The notes: a model not told the origin generated them from the sequence alone. A stretch of 64,000 nt of DNA from Neorhizobium galegae (GCF_017877055.1 NZ_JAGIPG010000001.1:1922001-1986000), one strand, 5' to 3'. Shown: positions 26,040-35,018, counted from the stretch's first letter. Numbers and translations are program-made.

Positions 26040-26273
26040 ATGATTTCACCTTGCACCCTCGTCTGTTCGATCGACCTGAAGACCGGCTATTGCTTCGGAT
26101 GCGGACGGACGCGCGACGAGATCGCCGCCTGGATGGACTACACGGACAGCGAGCGCCGCGCGCTGATGGAAGCCCTGTCCGCACGGCTTGAAACCGTCGA
26201 GCGAAAGCCACGGCGGGAGACGCGCCGGCAGCGTTTGGCCCTGCGGCAGACCAGGGAACGCGATACGGCATGA
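26040..26273 (+). CDS. DUF1289 small Cys-rich protein
   Basis: 77 aa. Four cysteines in CTLVCSIDLKTGYCFGCGRT (residues 5-24), followed by RDEIAAWMDYTDSERRALM, give the DUF1289 signature; the cysteines could hold zinc or an iron-sulfur cluster. The basic C-terminal tail is likely disordered. The function is unknown. Its stop overlaps the ATG of the retropepsin gene by four bases, and it follows cobS by 20 bases. Confidence 0.9.
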   Translation: MISPCTLVCSIDLKTGYCFGCGRTRDEIAAWMDYTDSERRALMEALSARLETVERKPRRETRRQRLALRQTRERDTA

Positions 26274-26974
26274 ACGCGCTCACCGGCATCCTCGTCGTGC
26301 TTGGCATCGGCCTGGCGTTGTTGATCTTCAATCACGATGCCGGGCAGACCTTCGGCATCGACAACGACGATTTCGGCCAGATCATCTACCTCCTGCCGAT
26401 CGCCGGCCTGCTCGCCGCAGGCATTCTCGCCGGCCGGCGCGGCCATGCCGGTGAGGTGTTGCGCAATATCGCCATCTGGCTGCTGATCATCCTCGGGCTG
26501 GTCACCGTCTATCTCTACCGCGACGATGCCCGCAATGTCGCAGCAAGGGTGACCGCAGGCCTGCTGCCCGGAACGGCCGTGATCACGACGACGAGCGAAG
26601 GTCTCAACGAAGTCATCATTCATAAGACCCGGGGCAGCCATTTCCAGACCAATGTCAGCGTTGAGGGGAAGATCCTGCCGATGCTGGTCGATACCGGCGC
26701 CAGCACCGTCGTGCTTTCCTACGATGATGCCCGCGCCATCGGCCTCAATCCGCAGAACCTCGATTTTTCGGTCACGGTCACGACCGCCAACGGCCGGGCA
26801 ATGGCGGCGCCCGTCCGCCTCGACGAAATCGCCATCGGCCCGATCGTGCGGAAAAACGTCCGGGCGATGGTCGCGGAAGACGGAAGGCTTAGCGAGAGCC
26901 TGCTCGGCATGAGCTTCCTATCCACCCTCGGTTCCCTGCAGATGCAGACGGATGAGCTCAGGCTCAGGGACTGA
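26270..26974 (+). CDS. Membrane-anchored retropepsin-like aspartic protease (TIGR02281 type)
   Basis: 234 aa. Three N-terminal membrane segments (about 4-20, 40-56, 66-84) precede a periplasmic or cytoplasmic-side protease domain with MLVDTGASTVVLSYDDARAIGL (the Asp-Thr-Gly catalytic motif near residue 143) and the second family block ESLLGMSFLSTLGSLQMQTDEL. This single-motif domain works as a dimer, like retroviral proteases and Rickettsia APRc. It is usually next to DUF1289 in rhizobia, as here, coupled by an ATGA overlap. The substrate is unknown. Confidence 0.88.
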   Translation: MNALTGILVVLGIGLALLIFNHDAGQTFGIDNDDFGQIIYLLPIAGLLAAGILAGRRGHAGEVLRNIAIWLLIILGLVTVYLYRDDARNVAARVTAGLLPGTAVITTTSEGLNEVIIHKTRGSHFQTNVSVEGKILPMLVDTGASTVVLSYDDARAIGLNPQNLDFSVTVTTANGRAMAAPVRLDEIAIGPIVRKNVRAMVAEDGRLSESLLGMSFLSTLGSLQMQTDELRLRD

Positions 26975-26976
26975 CG

Positions 26977-27954
26977 TCAGCCAAAATCCCGGATGCCCTC
27001 TCCCCCGCCGTTCTTCCGGAAATGGCTCGGCGGCGTGCCGATGATGCGCTTGAAGGCGCGGCTGAAGGAGGCTTCGGCATCGTAGCCGAGCCGTTCGGCA
27101 ACCACCGCGACGCGCTCGCCTTCGCCCAGCCATTGCCGTGCCTGGTGCATGCGCACCCGCGCCACGTAACGCGCCGGCGTTTCGCCGACCACGCGCAGAA
27201 ACCGTTCGGCGAAACCCGATCGGGAAGCGCCCATCAGCCGGGCAAGCGCGGCGATGTTCCAGTCGCGGTCGGGCTGAAGATGGATGGCGGCCAGCACCCG
27301 GCCGACTTCGGGATTGCGCACTGCGGCAATCCAGCCGGTCGTGTCGCCGCAGCCGTGTTCGACCCAGGTGCGGATCAGCGTCGCGGTCAGGACATCGGCG
27401 AGCCGGGCGAGAATGCCACCGGCTCCCACCCGGTCCATCTCCACCTCGCGCGCCATGGCGTCGAGCAGATGCGGGATCGACGGTTCGTTCCTGGCGAGAT
27501 CGCTGGTCAGCATCGCCTCGGGCATCAGTTGCAGCAATGGGTGCAACTTGTCGATGTTGAAACGCATCGAGGCCGTCAGCGCCACGGTGCCGCCACAGGC
27601 ATCGGCGCATTGCACGTCGAATACGCCCTGGCAGACCTCCTTGCGCCCGAACCGGTCGAAGGGGAGCGGCGCCAGGCCGGGAAGGCTCGCAATCACATGC
27701 GCATCGCCGCGCGGCAGGAGGGCCGCATCGCCCGGCCGCAGTTGCAGCCATTCGCCAGACGGCGTCTGCAGCCATGCGTTGCCCGAGGAAATGAAATGGA
27801 ACCGCGCCGCCTCCTGCGCCGGGAAGGAGGTCGCCCAGGGCTCGGCGAGCCGGCAGCGTCCGTATTCGACGCCGTCGAGCCTTAACCCCCGCAGCATCTC
27901 AGTGAGCGGATCGGAGACGTCTAACGGTGCTTCTTTGGACGAACGGTCAAGCAT
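26977..27954 (-). CDS. AraC-family regulator (cupin_6 sensor) controlling a divergent MFS exporter
   Basis: 325 aa from the ATG at 27954. The N-terminal half has the AraC-binding-2/cupin_6 pattern (HFISSGNAWLQTPSGEWLQLRPGDAALLPRGDAHVI, about 52-85), and the C-terminal double HTH is at about 215-310 (NIAALARLMGASRSGFAERFLRVVGETPARYVARVRM and VAERLGYDAEASFSRAFKRIIGTPPSHFRK). It is divergent from an MFS gene with 100 bases between, so it most likely activates it. Members of this group often respond to toxic or signalling aromatics. Confidence 0.9.
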   Translation of the reverse strand: MLDRSSKEAPLDVSDPLTEMLRGLRLDGVEYGRCRLAEPWATSFPAQEAARFHFISSGNAWLQTPSGEWLQLRPGDAALLPRGDAHVIASLPGLAPLPFDRFGRKEVCQGVFDVQCADACGGTVALTASMRFNIDKLHPLLQLMPEAMLTSDLARNEPSIPHLLDAMAREVEMDRVGAGGILARLADVLTATLIRTWVEHGCGDTTGWIAAVRNPEVGRVLAAIHLQPDRDWNIAALARLMGASRSGFAERFLRVVGETPARYVARVRMHQARQWLGEGERVAVVAERLGYDAEASFSRAFKRIIGTPPSHFRKNGGGEGIRDFG

Positions 27955-28054
27955 ATCGGATTTTCTAGCATGGAAAGTACAGGCTGTCACGCCTAAGTCT
28001 GGTCCATCCTCCCGGTACGGTCCTCCGTGCCACCTCCCAAGACAGGACATGACC

Positions 28055-29278
28055 ATGACTGACAGCACTTTCGAAGAGGACGATGCCGTGCGCGACACAC
28101 CGTCCCCGAACACATCGGCCAAGGCCCGGTGGGACGCGGTCATCGCGCTCACCCTCGGCGTCTTTGGCCTCGTGACGGCGGAGTTCCTGCCGGCGAGCCT
28201 GCTCACGCCCATCTCCGCCGATCTCGGCATCAGTCCCGGCGTCGCCGGCCAGACGGTGACGGTGACCGCCGTCGTCGCAGCGTTCGCCGGCCCCGGCGTC
28301 GTGATCGGCACCCGCAGCTTCAACCGGCGCTGGACGCTGTTCGGGCTGACCGCCCTTCTCATCCTCTCCTGCGCCCTCGCCGCCCTTGCCAACGGACTGA
28401 CCGTGCTGCTCGTGTCGCGCGTCCTGCTCGGCGTCGGGCTCGGCGGCTTCTGGGCCATGGCCGGAGCGCTTGCCATGCGGCTCGTGCCGATGAACCACCT
28501 GCCGCGCGCCATGGCGATGATTTTCACCGGCGTGTCCGTGGCGACCGTCATGGCCGCACCGCTCGGCGCCTATATCGGTTCCACCCTCGGCTGGCGGGCG
28601 GCCTTTGTGCTCGCCGGCGCGGTCGGCGTGCTGGCGCTGCTGGCGCAGGCCGTTACTGTACCATCGCTGCCGCCTGCCGGCCACGCCGGGCTCGGCACGC
28701 TGGCCGAAGTCCTCAAGCGGCCGAAGATCCGGATCGGCCTCATCGCGACGCTGCTCATCGTCGCCGGCCACTTTGCGGGCTTCACCTATATCCGCCCCTA
28801 CCTGGAAGATGTTCCCCACCTCAACGTCGAGATGGTCTCGCTTCTCCTGCTCGCCTATGGTGTCGGCGGCTTCTTCGGCAATATCGTCGGCGGCATCATC
28901 ACAGAACGCAGTTCGGCGCTCGGAGTCGTCTTCGCCTCCGGCCTGATCGCCGTATCCGCCGTGATCCTCGTCTCCCTCGGGGCATCGACGACGGCCGCAG
29001 CGGTCGCCATCACGCTCTGGGGTTTTGCCTTCGGCGCGCTGCCGGTCAGCATCCAGAGCTACATCACCCGGGCCGCCCCCGACGAGGCGGAAAGCGCCGG
29101 CGCCCTGCTGCTGACGACCTTCCAGATCGCCATATCCAGTGGCGCGGTCCTCGGCGGCCTCCTGATCGACGTCCAGGGACCGCTCGGCGTCATGACCTTC
29201 CTCGGCATCGCATCCGTTCTCGGTGCGTCGGTGATGGTCATGCGCGGCGGACGCCAGGTCCAGCTCAGCCAGGGCTGA
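28055..29278 (+). CDS. MFS transporter (DHA1/AraJ-like exporter)
   Basis: 407 aa from the ATG at 28055, where AGGA is 7 bases upstream; the ATG at 28049 is too close to it. Twelve membrane segments are visible. MFS marks include FGLVTAEFLPASLLTPI in helix 1, GTRSFNRRWTLFGL in loop 2-3 and SRVLLGVGLGGFWAMAGALAMRLVP in helix 4. The class exports sugars, purines or drugs. It shares the intergenic region with the AraC-type regulator, so it is the probable target. Confidence 0.88.
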   Translation: MTDSTFEEDDAVRDTPSPNTSAKARWDAVIALTLGVFGLVTAEFLPASLLTPISADLGISPGVAGQTVTVTAVVAAFAGPGVVIGTRSFNRRWTLFGLTALLILSCALAALANGLTVLLVSRVLLGVGLGGFWAMAGALAMRLVPMNHLPRAMAMIFTGVSVATVMAAPLGAYIGSTLGWRAAFVLAGAVGVLALLAQAVTVPSLPPAGHAGLGTLAEVLKRPKIRIGLIATLLIVAGHFAGFTYIRPYLEDVPHLNVEMVSLLLLAYGVGGFFGNIVGGIITERSSALGVVFASGLIAVSAVILVSLGASTTAAAVAITLWGFAFGALPVSIQSYITRAAPDEAESAGALLLTTFQIAISSGAVLGGLLIDVQGPLGVMTFLGIASVLGASVMVMRGGRQVQLSQG

Positions 29279-29296
29279 AGCCTGCCCTTAAAACCA

Positions 29297-29328
29297 TTAT
29301 CGGCTGCGGTCAGTTGCGCAGCCGATAA
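29297..29328. terminator. Hairpin between the MFS and ABC-2 permease genes
   Basis: TTATCGGCTGC (29297-29307) is perfectly complementary to GCAGCCGATAA (29318-29328). The right arm covers the last codons and stop region of the ABC permease gene. On the minus strand it is followed by TGGTTTTAAG, so it should end ABC operon transcripts and may also affect the convergent MFS gene. Confidence 0.6.
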
Positions 29329-30071
29329 CCCGTCTTGAAGATCCAGCCGAGGATCGACAGGCAGATCACCAGGAACAGGCCGACCATGCCGAGGCTGATC
29401 ATCGGATTGACGTCGGCGATCTCGTAGAAACTCCAGCGGAAGCCGGAGACGAGATAGAGGACAGGGTTGAAATGACTGACCGTCTGCCAGAAGGGCGGCA
29501 GCATGTTGATCGAATAGAAGCTGCCGCCAAGGAAGGTCAAAGGCGGCACGACCAGCATCGGGATGATGTTGAGCTGCTCGAAATTTTTCGCCCAGATGCC
29601 GATGATGAAGCCGAACATGCTGAAGGTGATCGCCGTCAGCACCAGGAAAAGCACCATCATGAACGGATGGGCGATCCGGATGTCGACGAAGAAGGAGGCG
29701 GTGGCGAGGATGATCACGCCGATGATCAGCCCCTTCGTCGCCGCCGCACCGACATAACCGATGATGATTTCGGTCATTGCCACCGGCGCCGACAGGATCT
29801 CATAGATCGTGCCGGTGAATTTCGGGAAGTAGATGCCGATCGAACCGTTGCTGATGCATTGCGTCAATAGCGTCAGCATGATCAGGCCGGGCGTGATGAA
29901 CGACCCGTAGGAGACCCCCTCGACCGTCTGGATGCGCGAACCGATCGCGGTGCCGAAGACGATGAAATAAAGCGAGGTGGTGATGACCGGCGAAATGACG
30001 CTCTGCAGCAGGGTGCGCCGCAGCCGGGCCATCTCGAAGACATAGATCGACTTGATCGCTTCGAAATTCAT
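29310..30071 (-). CDS. ABC-2 type export permease
   Basis: 253 aa with six membrane helices (YadH/DrrB-like). ABC-2 patterns include [67 protein letters not shown] and the late [21 protein letters not shown]. It pairs with the ATPase upstream, whose stop it overlaps by four bases (ATGA). The unit is a homodimeric exporter of unknown substrate; related pairs export drugs or polysaccharides. Confidence 0.9.
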   Translation of the reverse strand: MNFEAIKSIYVFEMARLRRTLLQSVISPVITTSLYFIVFGTAIGSRIQTVEGVSYGSFITPGLIMLTLLTQCISNGSIGIYFPKFTGTIYEILSAPVAMTEIIIGYVGAAATKGLIIGVIILATASFFVDIRIAHPFMMVLFLVLTAITFSMFGFIIGIWAKNFEQLNIIPMLVVPPLTFLGGSFYSINMLPPFWQTVSHFNPVLYLVSGFRWSFYEIADVNPMISLGMVGLFLVICLSILGWIFKTGYRLRN

Positions 30072-30994
30072 GCGTCTTCTCCCACCAGTGCCACGAAAAT
30101 ATCCTCGAGCGAACTCTGTCGCGTGGAAAGATCGCGGAAATGAATGTTCTCTGCGGCGAGCGTCGACAGCAGCGATGCGATCGCGCCCTGCCCTTCCTCG
30201 CCTTGGTATTCGTGGATCAACGCCGTCCCGTCGTCGGCAAGCGTCAGGTTGTAGACCGCAAGGCTCGCCGGCAGCGCCGTCAGCGGCTCGGACAGTTCGA
30301 GCCGGAGCTGCTTGCGGCCGAGCTTCTTCATCAGCGCCGCCTTTTTCTCGATCAGCAGCAGCTTGCCACCGTTGATGACGCCCACCCGGTCGGCGATCTC
30401 TTCCGCCTCCTCGATATAGTGGGTGGTCAGGATGATGGTGACGCCGCTCGCGCGCAGCTTCTCGACCAGCTGCCACATCTCGCGCCGCAGGTTGACGTCG
30501 ACGCCGGCGGTCGGCTCGTCGAGGAAGAGGATTTGCGGCTCGTGGGCGAGCGCCTTGGCGATCATCACCCGCCGCTTCATGCCGCCCGAAAGCTCGCGCA
30601 GCATGTTGTCCTTCTTGCTCCAGAGCGACAGTTCCTTCAGGACACTCTCGACCAGCGCCGGATTGGGCTTCTTGCCATAGACGCCGCGGGAAAAGTTCAC
30701 GGTATTCCAGACCGTCTCGAACATGTCGGTCGTCAGTTCCTGCGGCACCAGGCCGATCAGCGACCGCGTCTGGCGAAAATCCCGGACAACGTCCTTGCCG
30801 CCGACCAGCACCTTGCCGGTCGAAGGATTGACGAGACCGCAGATGATCGAGATCAGCGTCGTCTTGCCGGCGCCGTTCGGGCCGAGCAGCGCGAGAATCT
30901 CGCCTTCCTCGATCTCCAGGTCGATGCCTTTCAGCGCCTGGAACCCGTTCTCGTAAGTCTTGGTGAGCTTATCTATGGAAACGACTGAGGCCAT
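30068..30994 (-). CDS. ABC-2 exporter ATP-binding protein
   Basis: 308 aa. The Walker A is [13 protein letters not shown] (near 34-46), the Q-loop is GLVPQE, the signature is [16 protein letters not shown], the Walker B is [12 protein letters not shown] and the H-loop is [10 protein letters not shown]. After the nucleotide-binding domain, residues about 225-308 form the small C-terminal extension of the YadG/NodI type with [14 protein letters not shown] and the closing [11 protein letters not shown]. The ATG at 30994 is chosen by family alignment; its ribosome site is weak. It forms an operon with the permease. Confidence 0.92.
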   Translation of the reverse strand: MASVVSIDKLTKTYENGFQALKGIDLEIEEGEILALLGPNGAGKTTLISIICGLVNPSTGKVLVGGKDVVRDFRQTRSLIGLVPQELTTDMFETVWNTVNFSRGVYGKKPNPALVESVLKELSLWSKKDNMLRELSGGMKRRVMIAKALAHEPQILFLDEPTAGVDVNLRREMWQLVEKLRASGVTIILTTHYIEEAEEIADRVGVINGGKLLLIEKKAALMKKLGRKQLRLELSEPLTALPASLAVYNLTLADDGTALIHEYQGEEGQGAIASLLSTLAAENIHFRDLSTRQSSLEDIFVALVGEDA

Positions 30995-31095
30995 GGGGAA
31001 CGGTCTTCTCAAGGAATCGATTTTCGGGATGCGCCGCGAATATAGGCACGCAAACCGCCGAAACCATCCCTGGTAGAAGAATATTGCTGACGGTT

Positions 31096-31974
31096 TCAGA
31101 GGATAATCGACAGGAAAAACTGGATGGAGATGACGATCAGGAAGATGCCGAAGCCGATTTCGAGCTGCCGCTTCGACATGACATGCGCCAGCCGCACACC
31201 GACCGGCGCAAGGTAGAGCGTGACCGGGATGAGCAGTGCCACGGCCAGCCAGTTGATATAGCCGGTCGAGAATGGCGGCAGACCGGGCTTCCCCCAGCCG
31301 CCCCAGACATAACCGGCGAGGCCCGGCAGCGAAATCAGCACGCCGACGCCCGAGGAGGTCGCCACTCCCTGGTGGATCGACCGGCCGTAGAGGGTCATGA
31401 ACGTGTTGTTGAGGATGCCGCCGCCGATGCCCATCAGGCCGGACAGGATGCCGATGCCGGTCCCGACCAGGAACTTGACGGGATTGTCCGGCAGGTCGTC
31501 GCCAAGCTTCCAGCTCGCGCGGTTGAAGATCATCCGGAAGGCGAGCACCAGCGCGATGACCGCGAAGATCAGCTGCAGTTCCGCGCTGGTCGCCTTGGCG
31601 GCGATAACGGTTGCGATCAGCGTGCCGAGCGGCACTGCGACGATCCAGCCCTTCAGCAGATCGGTATCGACCGCGCCGCGCTGGCGATGCGCCATGAAGG
31701 AGCGGATCGAGGTGGGCACGATGATCGCCAGCGACGTGCCGAGCGCCAGCTGCATGCGCACGTCCTCGGGAACACCGAGCAGCCCGAAGACATGAAAGAA
31801 GATCGGCACCAGGATCGCACCGCCGCCGATTCCGAACATGCCGGCGAGAATTCCAGCGACCGCGCCGCCGGCCAGAAGCGCCAGGATGAAGGGAAAAAGC
31901 GCTGCGATGGACAAATTCCGGTCTCCAGTCCGACATCGGGTCCGAAGAAGGAATACATCCACTGCCGTTGTCAT
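31096..31974 (-). CDS. TSUP (TauE/SafE) family permease
   Basis: 292 aa with about eight membrane helices. The two TSUP repeats each start with a glycine-rich [20 protein letters not shown] (about 42-61) and [19 protein letters not shown] (about 170-190). Members move sulfite, sulfoacetate, taurine or other organic anions. The ATG at 31974 has CGGAAA upstream; a TTG 20 codons later is an alternative. It stands alone, so the substrate is open; the sulfite reductase operon lies far away at 50-55 kb. Confidence 0.85.
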   Translation of the reverse strand: MTTAVDVFLLRTRCRTGDRNLSIAALFPFILALLAGGAVAGILAGMFGIGGGAILVPIFFHVFGLLGVPEDVRMQLALGTSLAIIVPTSIRSFMAHRQRGAVDTDLLKGWIVAVPLGTLIATVIAAKATSAELQLIFAVIALVLAFRMIFNRASWKLGDDLPDNPVKFLVGTGIGILSGLMGIGGGILNNTFMTLYGRSIHQGVATSSGVGVLISLPGLAGYVWGGWGKPGLPPFSTGYINWLAVALLIPVTLYLAPVGVRLAHVMSKRQLEIGFGIFLIVISIQFFLSIIL

Positions 31975-32131
31975 TTTTCCGTGACGTTCTTACAGCATTG
32001 TCCCCACCAGGCAAGCAACGGTTCCGCCTTTTACGCCGCACGTAACCTCTCGCGCGACCGTCATGACCAGAGTGTTTCAGTCCTTTTCGTTTCCGCTTGC
32101 CGCCTGTGTAATGTTTTCAAATACAAGTTCT

Positions 32132-32209
32132 TGCGTAACCGGAAGCACGGCTCCTCCCCGCGAGCCTCACCTCCACCCTCGCCGGCTCCCTGAGCCGGCT
32201 TTCTTTTTT
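32132..32209 (+). ncRNA. Candidate small regulatory RNA with anti-Shine-Dalgarno loop
   Basis: A plus-strand unit with no protein gene upstream ends in a textbook terminator. Within it GGCTC (32149-32153) pairs with GAGCC (32162-32166), exposing the loop CTCCCCGC. The linker before the terminator contains CACCTCC. Both can pair with Shine-Dalgarno sequences, as in several known alphaproteobacterial trans-acting sRNAs. A weak promoter-like pair, CTTGCC (32096-32101) and AAATAC (32119-32124), suggests a 5' end near 32132. No open frame of size is inside. The limits of the RNA are estimates. Confidence 0.55.
32181..32209 (+). terminator. Strong orphan Rho-independent terminator
   Basis: GCCGGCTC (32181-32188) pairs perfectly with GAGCCGGC (32192-32199) across a 3-base loop and is followed by TTTCTTTTTT. 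No plus-strand gene precedes it within the window's nearest 2 kb, and this is the main argument for an RNA gene. Confidence 0.9.
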
Positions 32210-32453
32210 GAAGGTGCTTCAAGCCGATCCGGCTCAGATGCTCGAGTGAGACCCGGCGTCTGCCATGGGCATGGGTCCGCACGCCGGGTCTCGTGCCGCA
32301 GCAGGGGTAAGCCGGGGGGCGGGCTGCGGCGTCACCACTCTTGCGTCGCCGCCGCTTATGGTTCCAGTTTGGTTGCCGGATATGGTTTATGGGCGATTAA
32401 TGTCCACAGGCTGACGGCAGCGCCATGTCTCGGGCGTATCGGGCATGGTGAGC

Positions 32454-32777
32454 TCAGGTCCGACGTTTACCGGCAAGCGCATGCCGCCACGCCGTCTCCA
32501 GCGCGTCGCGGAGATCCGTCTCTTCCAATTCCGAAAGAACCGCCGTAGTCCAGCCCTGACGGCCCCAGGCGTTCTGGACCGGTGAAAAGGCGTTCGGCAG
32601 CATTTCGCATTTGATCTGCTGCTCGTCCGGAGTGAACTTGAAATTCGCGGTCAGGCCGTCGGCCGCCAGCGTCACGTAGATGCGCCTGACCTTGAACGCC
32701 GCCCTGTCGAAATGCGGTGCTTCGGACGTTCCTTCCAGAGAGAGGGCCAGGCTGCGGAGCATGTCGGCATCGGCCAT
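32454..32777 (-). CDS. MmcQ/YjbR-family protein
   Basis: 107 aa. The pattern LEGTSEAPHFDRAAFKVRRIYVTLAADGLTANFKFTPDEQ, then PNAFSPVQNAWGRQGWTTAVLSELEETDLRDALETAWRHA, is that of MmcQ/YjbR (PF04237), a double-wing DNA-binding-like fold of unknown biological role. It lies 9 bases after the extensin-like gene and is probably co-transcribed with it. Confidence 0.88.
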   Translation of the reverse strand: MADADMLRSLALSLEGTSEAPHFDRAAFKVRRIYVTLAADGLTANFKFTPDEQQIKCEMLPNAFSPVQNAWGRQGWTTAVLSELEETDLRDALETAWRHALAGKRRT

Positions 32778-32786
32778 CGCCGGACC

Positions 32787-34238
32787 TCAGTCGCAATAAC
32801 GCTTGCCGCCCCGGCGGGAGCGCAGGTCGAAGTGGAAATGGTTCCAGTGTTCCGCATTGCTGCCGGGACCGAGCACGGTGCTGAAATATTTGCAGCTGTC
32901 GTTGCGCACCGCCTTCAGGAGACCGCCCTCGCGCATCGAGAACAGGCCCTTCTTGCGCACGTCGATCTCGTGTCCGTCCTTCAGCACGATCTGGCCGATG
33001 TCGATGGCGTTGCCCTTGGCATGCTCGGACATCGGATTGTAGCGCTGGTTGCTGTTGTTCATCCGCCGGCAGGAATAACCGCCCATCGGCACGATCTTCT
33101 GGATGCCGGTAAGATAGCGGTAACGCGCGGAGGGCGCGAGTTCGTTCTTCACCCATTTGGCAAAGGCGAGCGTCGTCTGGCAGTTCAGCGTGACGGCCGG
33201 CTTGACGTCGATATTGCCGGAGAGACCGGAGAGTTTCACCGGATAGGGCACCCTGCAGCTCGGGCCTGCGTCGATGGGCGGCCGGTCGTCGAATTCGACG
33301 CCGAGCCGCCTCAGCTCTGCGCGGCAGCTCACTTCCGACCGCGGCATCACATCGCGCTGCCAGGGCATGTCGCGCTGGCTCATCGGGCCGTTGTCGCTCA
33401 TCGGATTGTTGGGCCGCAGCATCGCCACCTGCTGGCTGCCGGCAGGCGCCCGGCTTGGCGGGATGACGCGCGACCCGTCGCTCCACGTCATATCGTTGTT
33501 CGCCAGGTCGCCCTGCAGGCCGGCGCCCTGGCGCTTCGGCGGCACCAGCACGCGGTCGTCGTTCATGGACTGGGGCATCTGCTGCGAGATCGGCTGGCGG
33601 CGGGGCTGCAGCGCACGCGGGTTGTCGGTGCCGATGCCGTCGACGACGGGCTGGTCGCCGACACCTTCGGCGATATCGGAATCCTCCTCCTCGGCGAGCC
33701 CCGTCACGTCGCTCTCGTCGGGGCCGAAACCGAGCTCGGCGTCGATGTTGACGCCCTCTTCCGGAATGGTCATCGGTCCGGCATTACGGGTCGCATTGCG
33801 GCCTCCGACGGATGCCTGCTGCTGCATCGCCTCGTCGCTGTCGATCATCGGCAGGCGGCCCTGGCGGGCGCCGCCGGATGGCTGCTGCGACATGGGTGCA
33901 TTCAAGGGCGCGGACTGCACCTGGGCCGGCGCCCGCAGGTAATGGCCGCCGTCATTGGCGTTGGAACCTGGATAGGCCGAATTGGGGTAACCGGTGCCGG
34001 CGAGGTTCGGCGTGTTCGCGTAACCGACGCCGCTTGCCTGCGAAACCGGCGCGGCGCTCGTCGGATAGGCCTGCTGCGAGACGGGTTCGCGGGGGATGTC
34101 GCGCATCGGCTGGATCGCCCCGACCCGGCCGTTGTCGATCGGCGCGGGCGGAACGAGATCCCCGGCGGAACAGGCAGCCAGCATTGTCGGGATCATCAGC
34201 AAGCCGATCACCCGCCGAGAAAGGGGAGCATACGCCAT
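32787..34238 (-). CDS. Extensin-like (PF06904) lipoprotein, probable zinc peptidase fold
   Basis: 483 aa from the ATG at 34238; an in-frame ATG 12 codons earlier lacks signal-peptide character. A lipobox TMLAAC puts the lipidated Cys near residue 23. Residues about 30-290 are low-complexity Pro/Gln/Ser. The C-terminal domain (about 300-480) has four conserved cysteines and SEHAKGNAIDIGQIVLKDG plus AEHWNHFHFDLRS, the HxxxxxxD...HxH metal site of LAS/M15 D,D-carboxypeptidases. This suggests a peptidoglycan-acting envelope enzyme, although the family name comes from extensin-like proteins. Known rhizobial relatives are uncharacterised. Confidence 0.85.
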   Translation of the reverse strand: MAYAPLSRRVIGLLMIPTMLAACSAGDLVPPAPIDNGRVGAIQPMRDIPREPVSQQAYPTSAAPVSQASGVGYANTPNLAGTGYPNSAYPGSNANDGGHYLRAPAQVQSAPLNAPMSQQPSGGARQGRLPMIDSDEAMQQQASVGGRNATRNAGPMTIPEEGVNIDAELGFGPDESDVTGLAEEEDSDIAEGVGDQPVVDGIGTDNPRALQPRRQPISQQMPQSMNDDRVLVPPKRQGAGLQGDLANNDMTWSDGSRVIPPSRAPAGSQQVAMLRPNNPMSDNGPMSQRDMPWQRDVMPRSEVSCRAELRRLGVEFDDRPPIDAGPSCRVPYPVKLSGLSGNIDVKPAVTLNCQTTLAFAKWVKNELAPSARYRYLTGIQKIVPMGGYSCRRMNNSNQRYNPMSEHAKGNAIDIGQIVLKDGHEIDVRKKGLFSMREGGLLKAVRNDSCKYFSTVLGPGSNAEHWNHFHFDLRSRRGGKRYCD

Positions 34239-34358
34239 ACCAGTTGCCACTCTTCCGGTGCCGAAATGACACACGCTGAGAGTTTAGGCAAAGTCGGTAA
34301 ATGAACCTTTGAGAAATCAAGGCCCTTTCGTGACCTTTCGATGCAATTTGCGATCGTT

Positions 34359-34937
34359 TCAGGACGCTCGCCTTCCCGTGGCCGCCATCCTGGCGACCCA
34401 TTTTGCGCCATCGAAATTCCCGGCATTGACCTTGCCCACCAAAGTCGAGCGTACCGGGCGGATGCCGGCGAAATGCAGGATGCCTACCTTCAGCGCCTTC
34501 AGGCTATGGCAGCCGTAGGCGACCCTGTAATACCAGGAGGGCATGCCCATGGTGACCACCACCCGCGCCGACCTGCCGCTCAGAAGACCGCTGTCGAACG
34601 GTCCCCGCGAGGTATCGTAGGCAAAGCCCGGCCGCGCCACCTGTTCCAGGAACGCCTTGAGCAGTGCCGGCATGCAACCGAGCCAGAGCGGATAGACGAA
34701 GACGAGGTGATCCGCCCGTCTTATCTTCACCTGCGCGTCGAGGATCGGCGGGCTGAGCGTCCCGTGTTGCTGCTCCTTCTGAGAGGTCAGGAACGGCACG
34801 CCGATGCGGGCGAGTTCGATGCGCTCGACCGAATGCCCGCCGGCCTCGGCTCCCCTGGCATAGGCGTCGGCCAGCACATGACAGAGATGCGGCTCGGCGG
34901 CGTCCGGATGTCCCTGGATGATCACGATCCTCGTCAT
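34359..34937 (-). CDS. Flavodoxin-like NAD(P)H oxidoreductase (KefF/NQO type)
   Basis: 192 aa. FMN-binding features are RIVIIQGHPDAAEPHLCHVLADAY and, after a strand, ADHLVFVYPLWLGCMPALLKAFLEQVARPGFAY. The C-terminal GMPSWYYR...GCHSLKALKVGILHFAGI matches quinone reductases. It should reduce quinones or electrophiles with NAD(P)H. The ATG at 34937 has GGAG 6 bases away; the codon before it is also ATG but sits too near. Neighbours do not indicate a substrate. Confidence 0.87.
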   Translation of the reverse strand: MTRIVIIQGHPDAAEPHLCHVLADAYARGAEAGGHSVERIELARIGVPFLTSQKEQQHGTLSPPILDAQVKIRRADHLVFVYPLWLGCMPALLKAFLEQVARPGFAYDTSRGPFDSGLLSGRSARVVVTMGMPSWYYRVAYGCHSLKALKVGILHFAGIRPVRSTLVGKVNAGNFDGAKWVARMAATGRRAS

Positions 34938-35018
34938 CATATTCTCCGTTGAAGGTGCCCCAGCGTTAGGGGCAACGGAGATCCGCGTATTTGACCCTGG
35001 TCAATGCGGCCGGCATCA

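Larger units (their letters stand above)
31975..32453. other. 479-base gene-free region with ordered inverted repeats
   Basis: No convincing protein gene is found here. In order, it holds an 18-base hairpin with a C-rich loop (32149-32166), an orphan intrinsic terminator (32181-32209), a perfect 12-bp inverted repeat GAGACCCGGCGT/ACGCCGGGTCTC (32248-32259 and 32281-32292), and an 8-bp repeat GCCGCAGC/GCTGCGGC (32295-32302 and 32323-32330). The first two mark a small-RNA candidate; the later stems may be the leader of the TSUP gene or a second RNA. I compared it with SRP RNA, tmRNA and RNase P cores and saw no match. Confidence 0.6.

Noticed and set aside
32240..32453. SRP RNA, tmRNA or RNase P RNA
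   Set aside because: GCAGCAGGGGTAAG recalls the SRP core, but GGAAG and the flanking pairing are missing; no CCA end or RNase P P4 block is seen.
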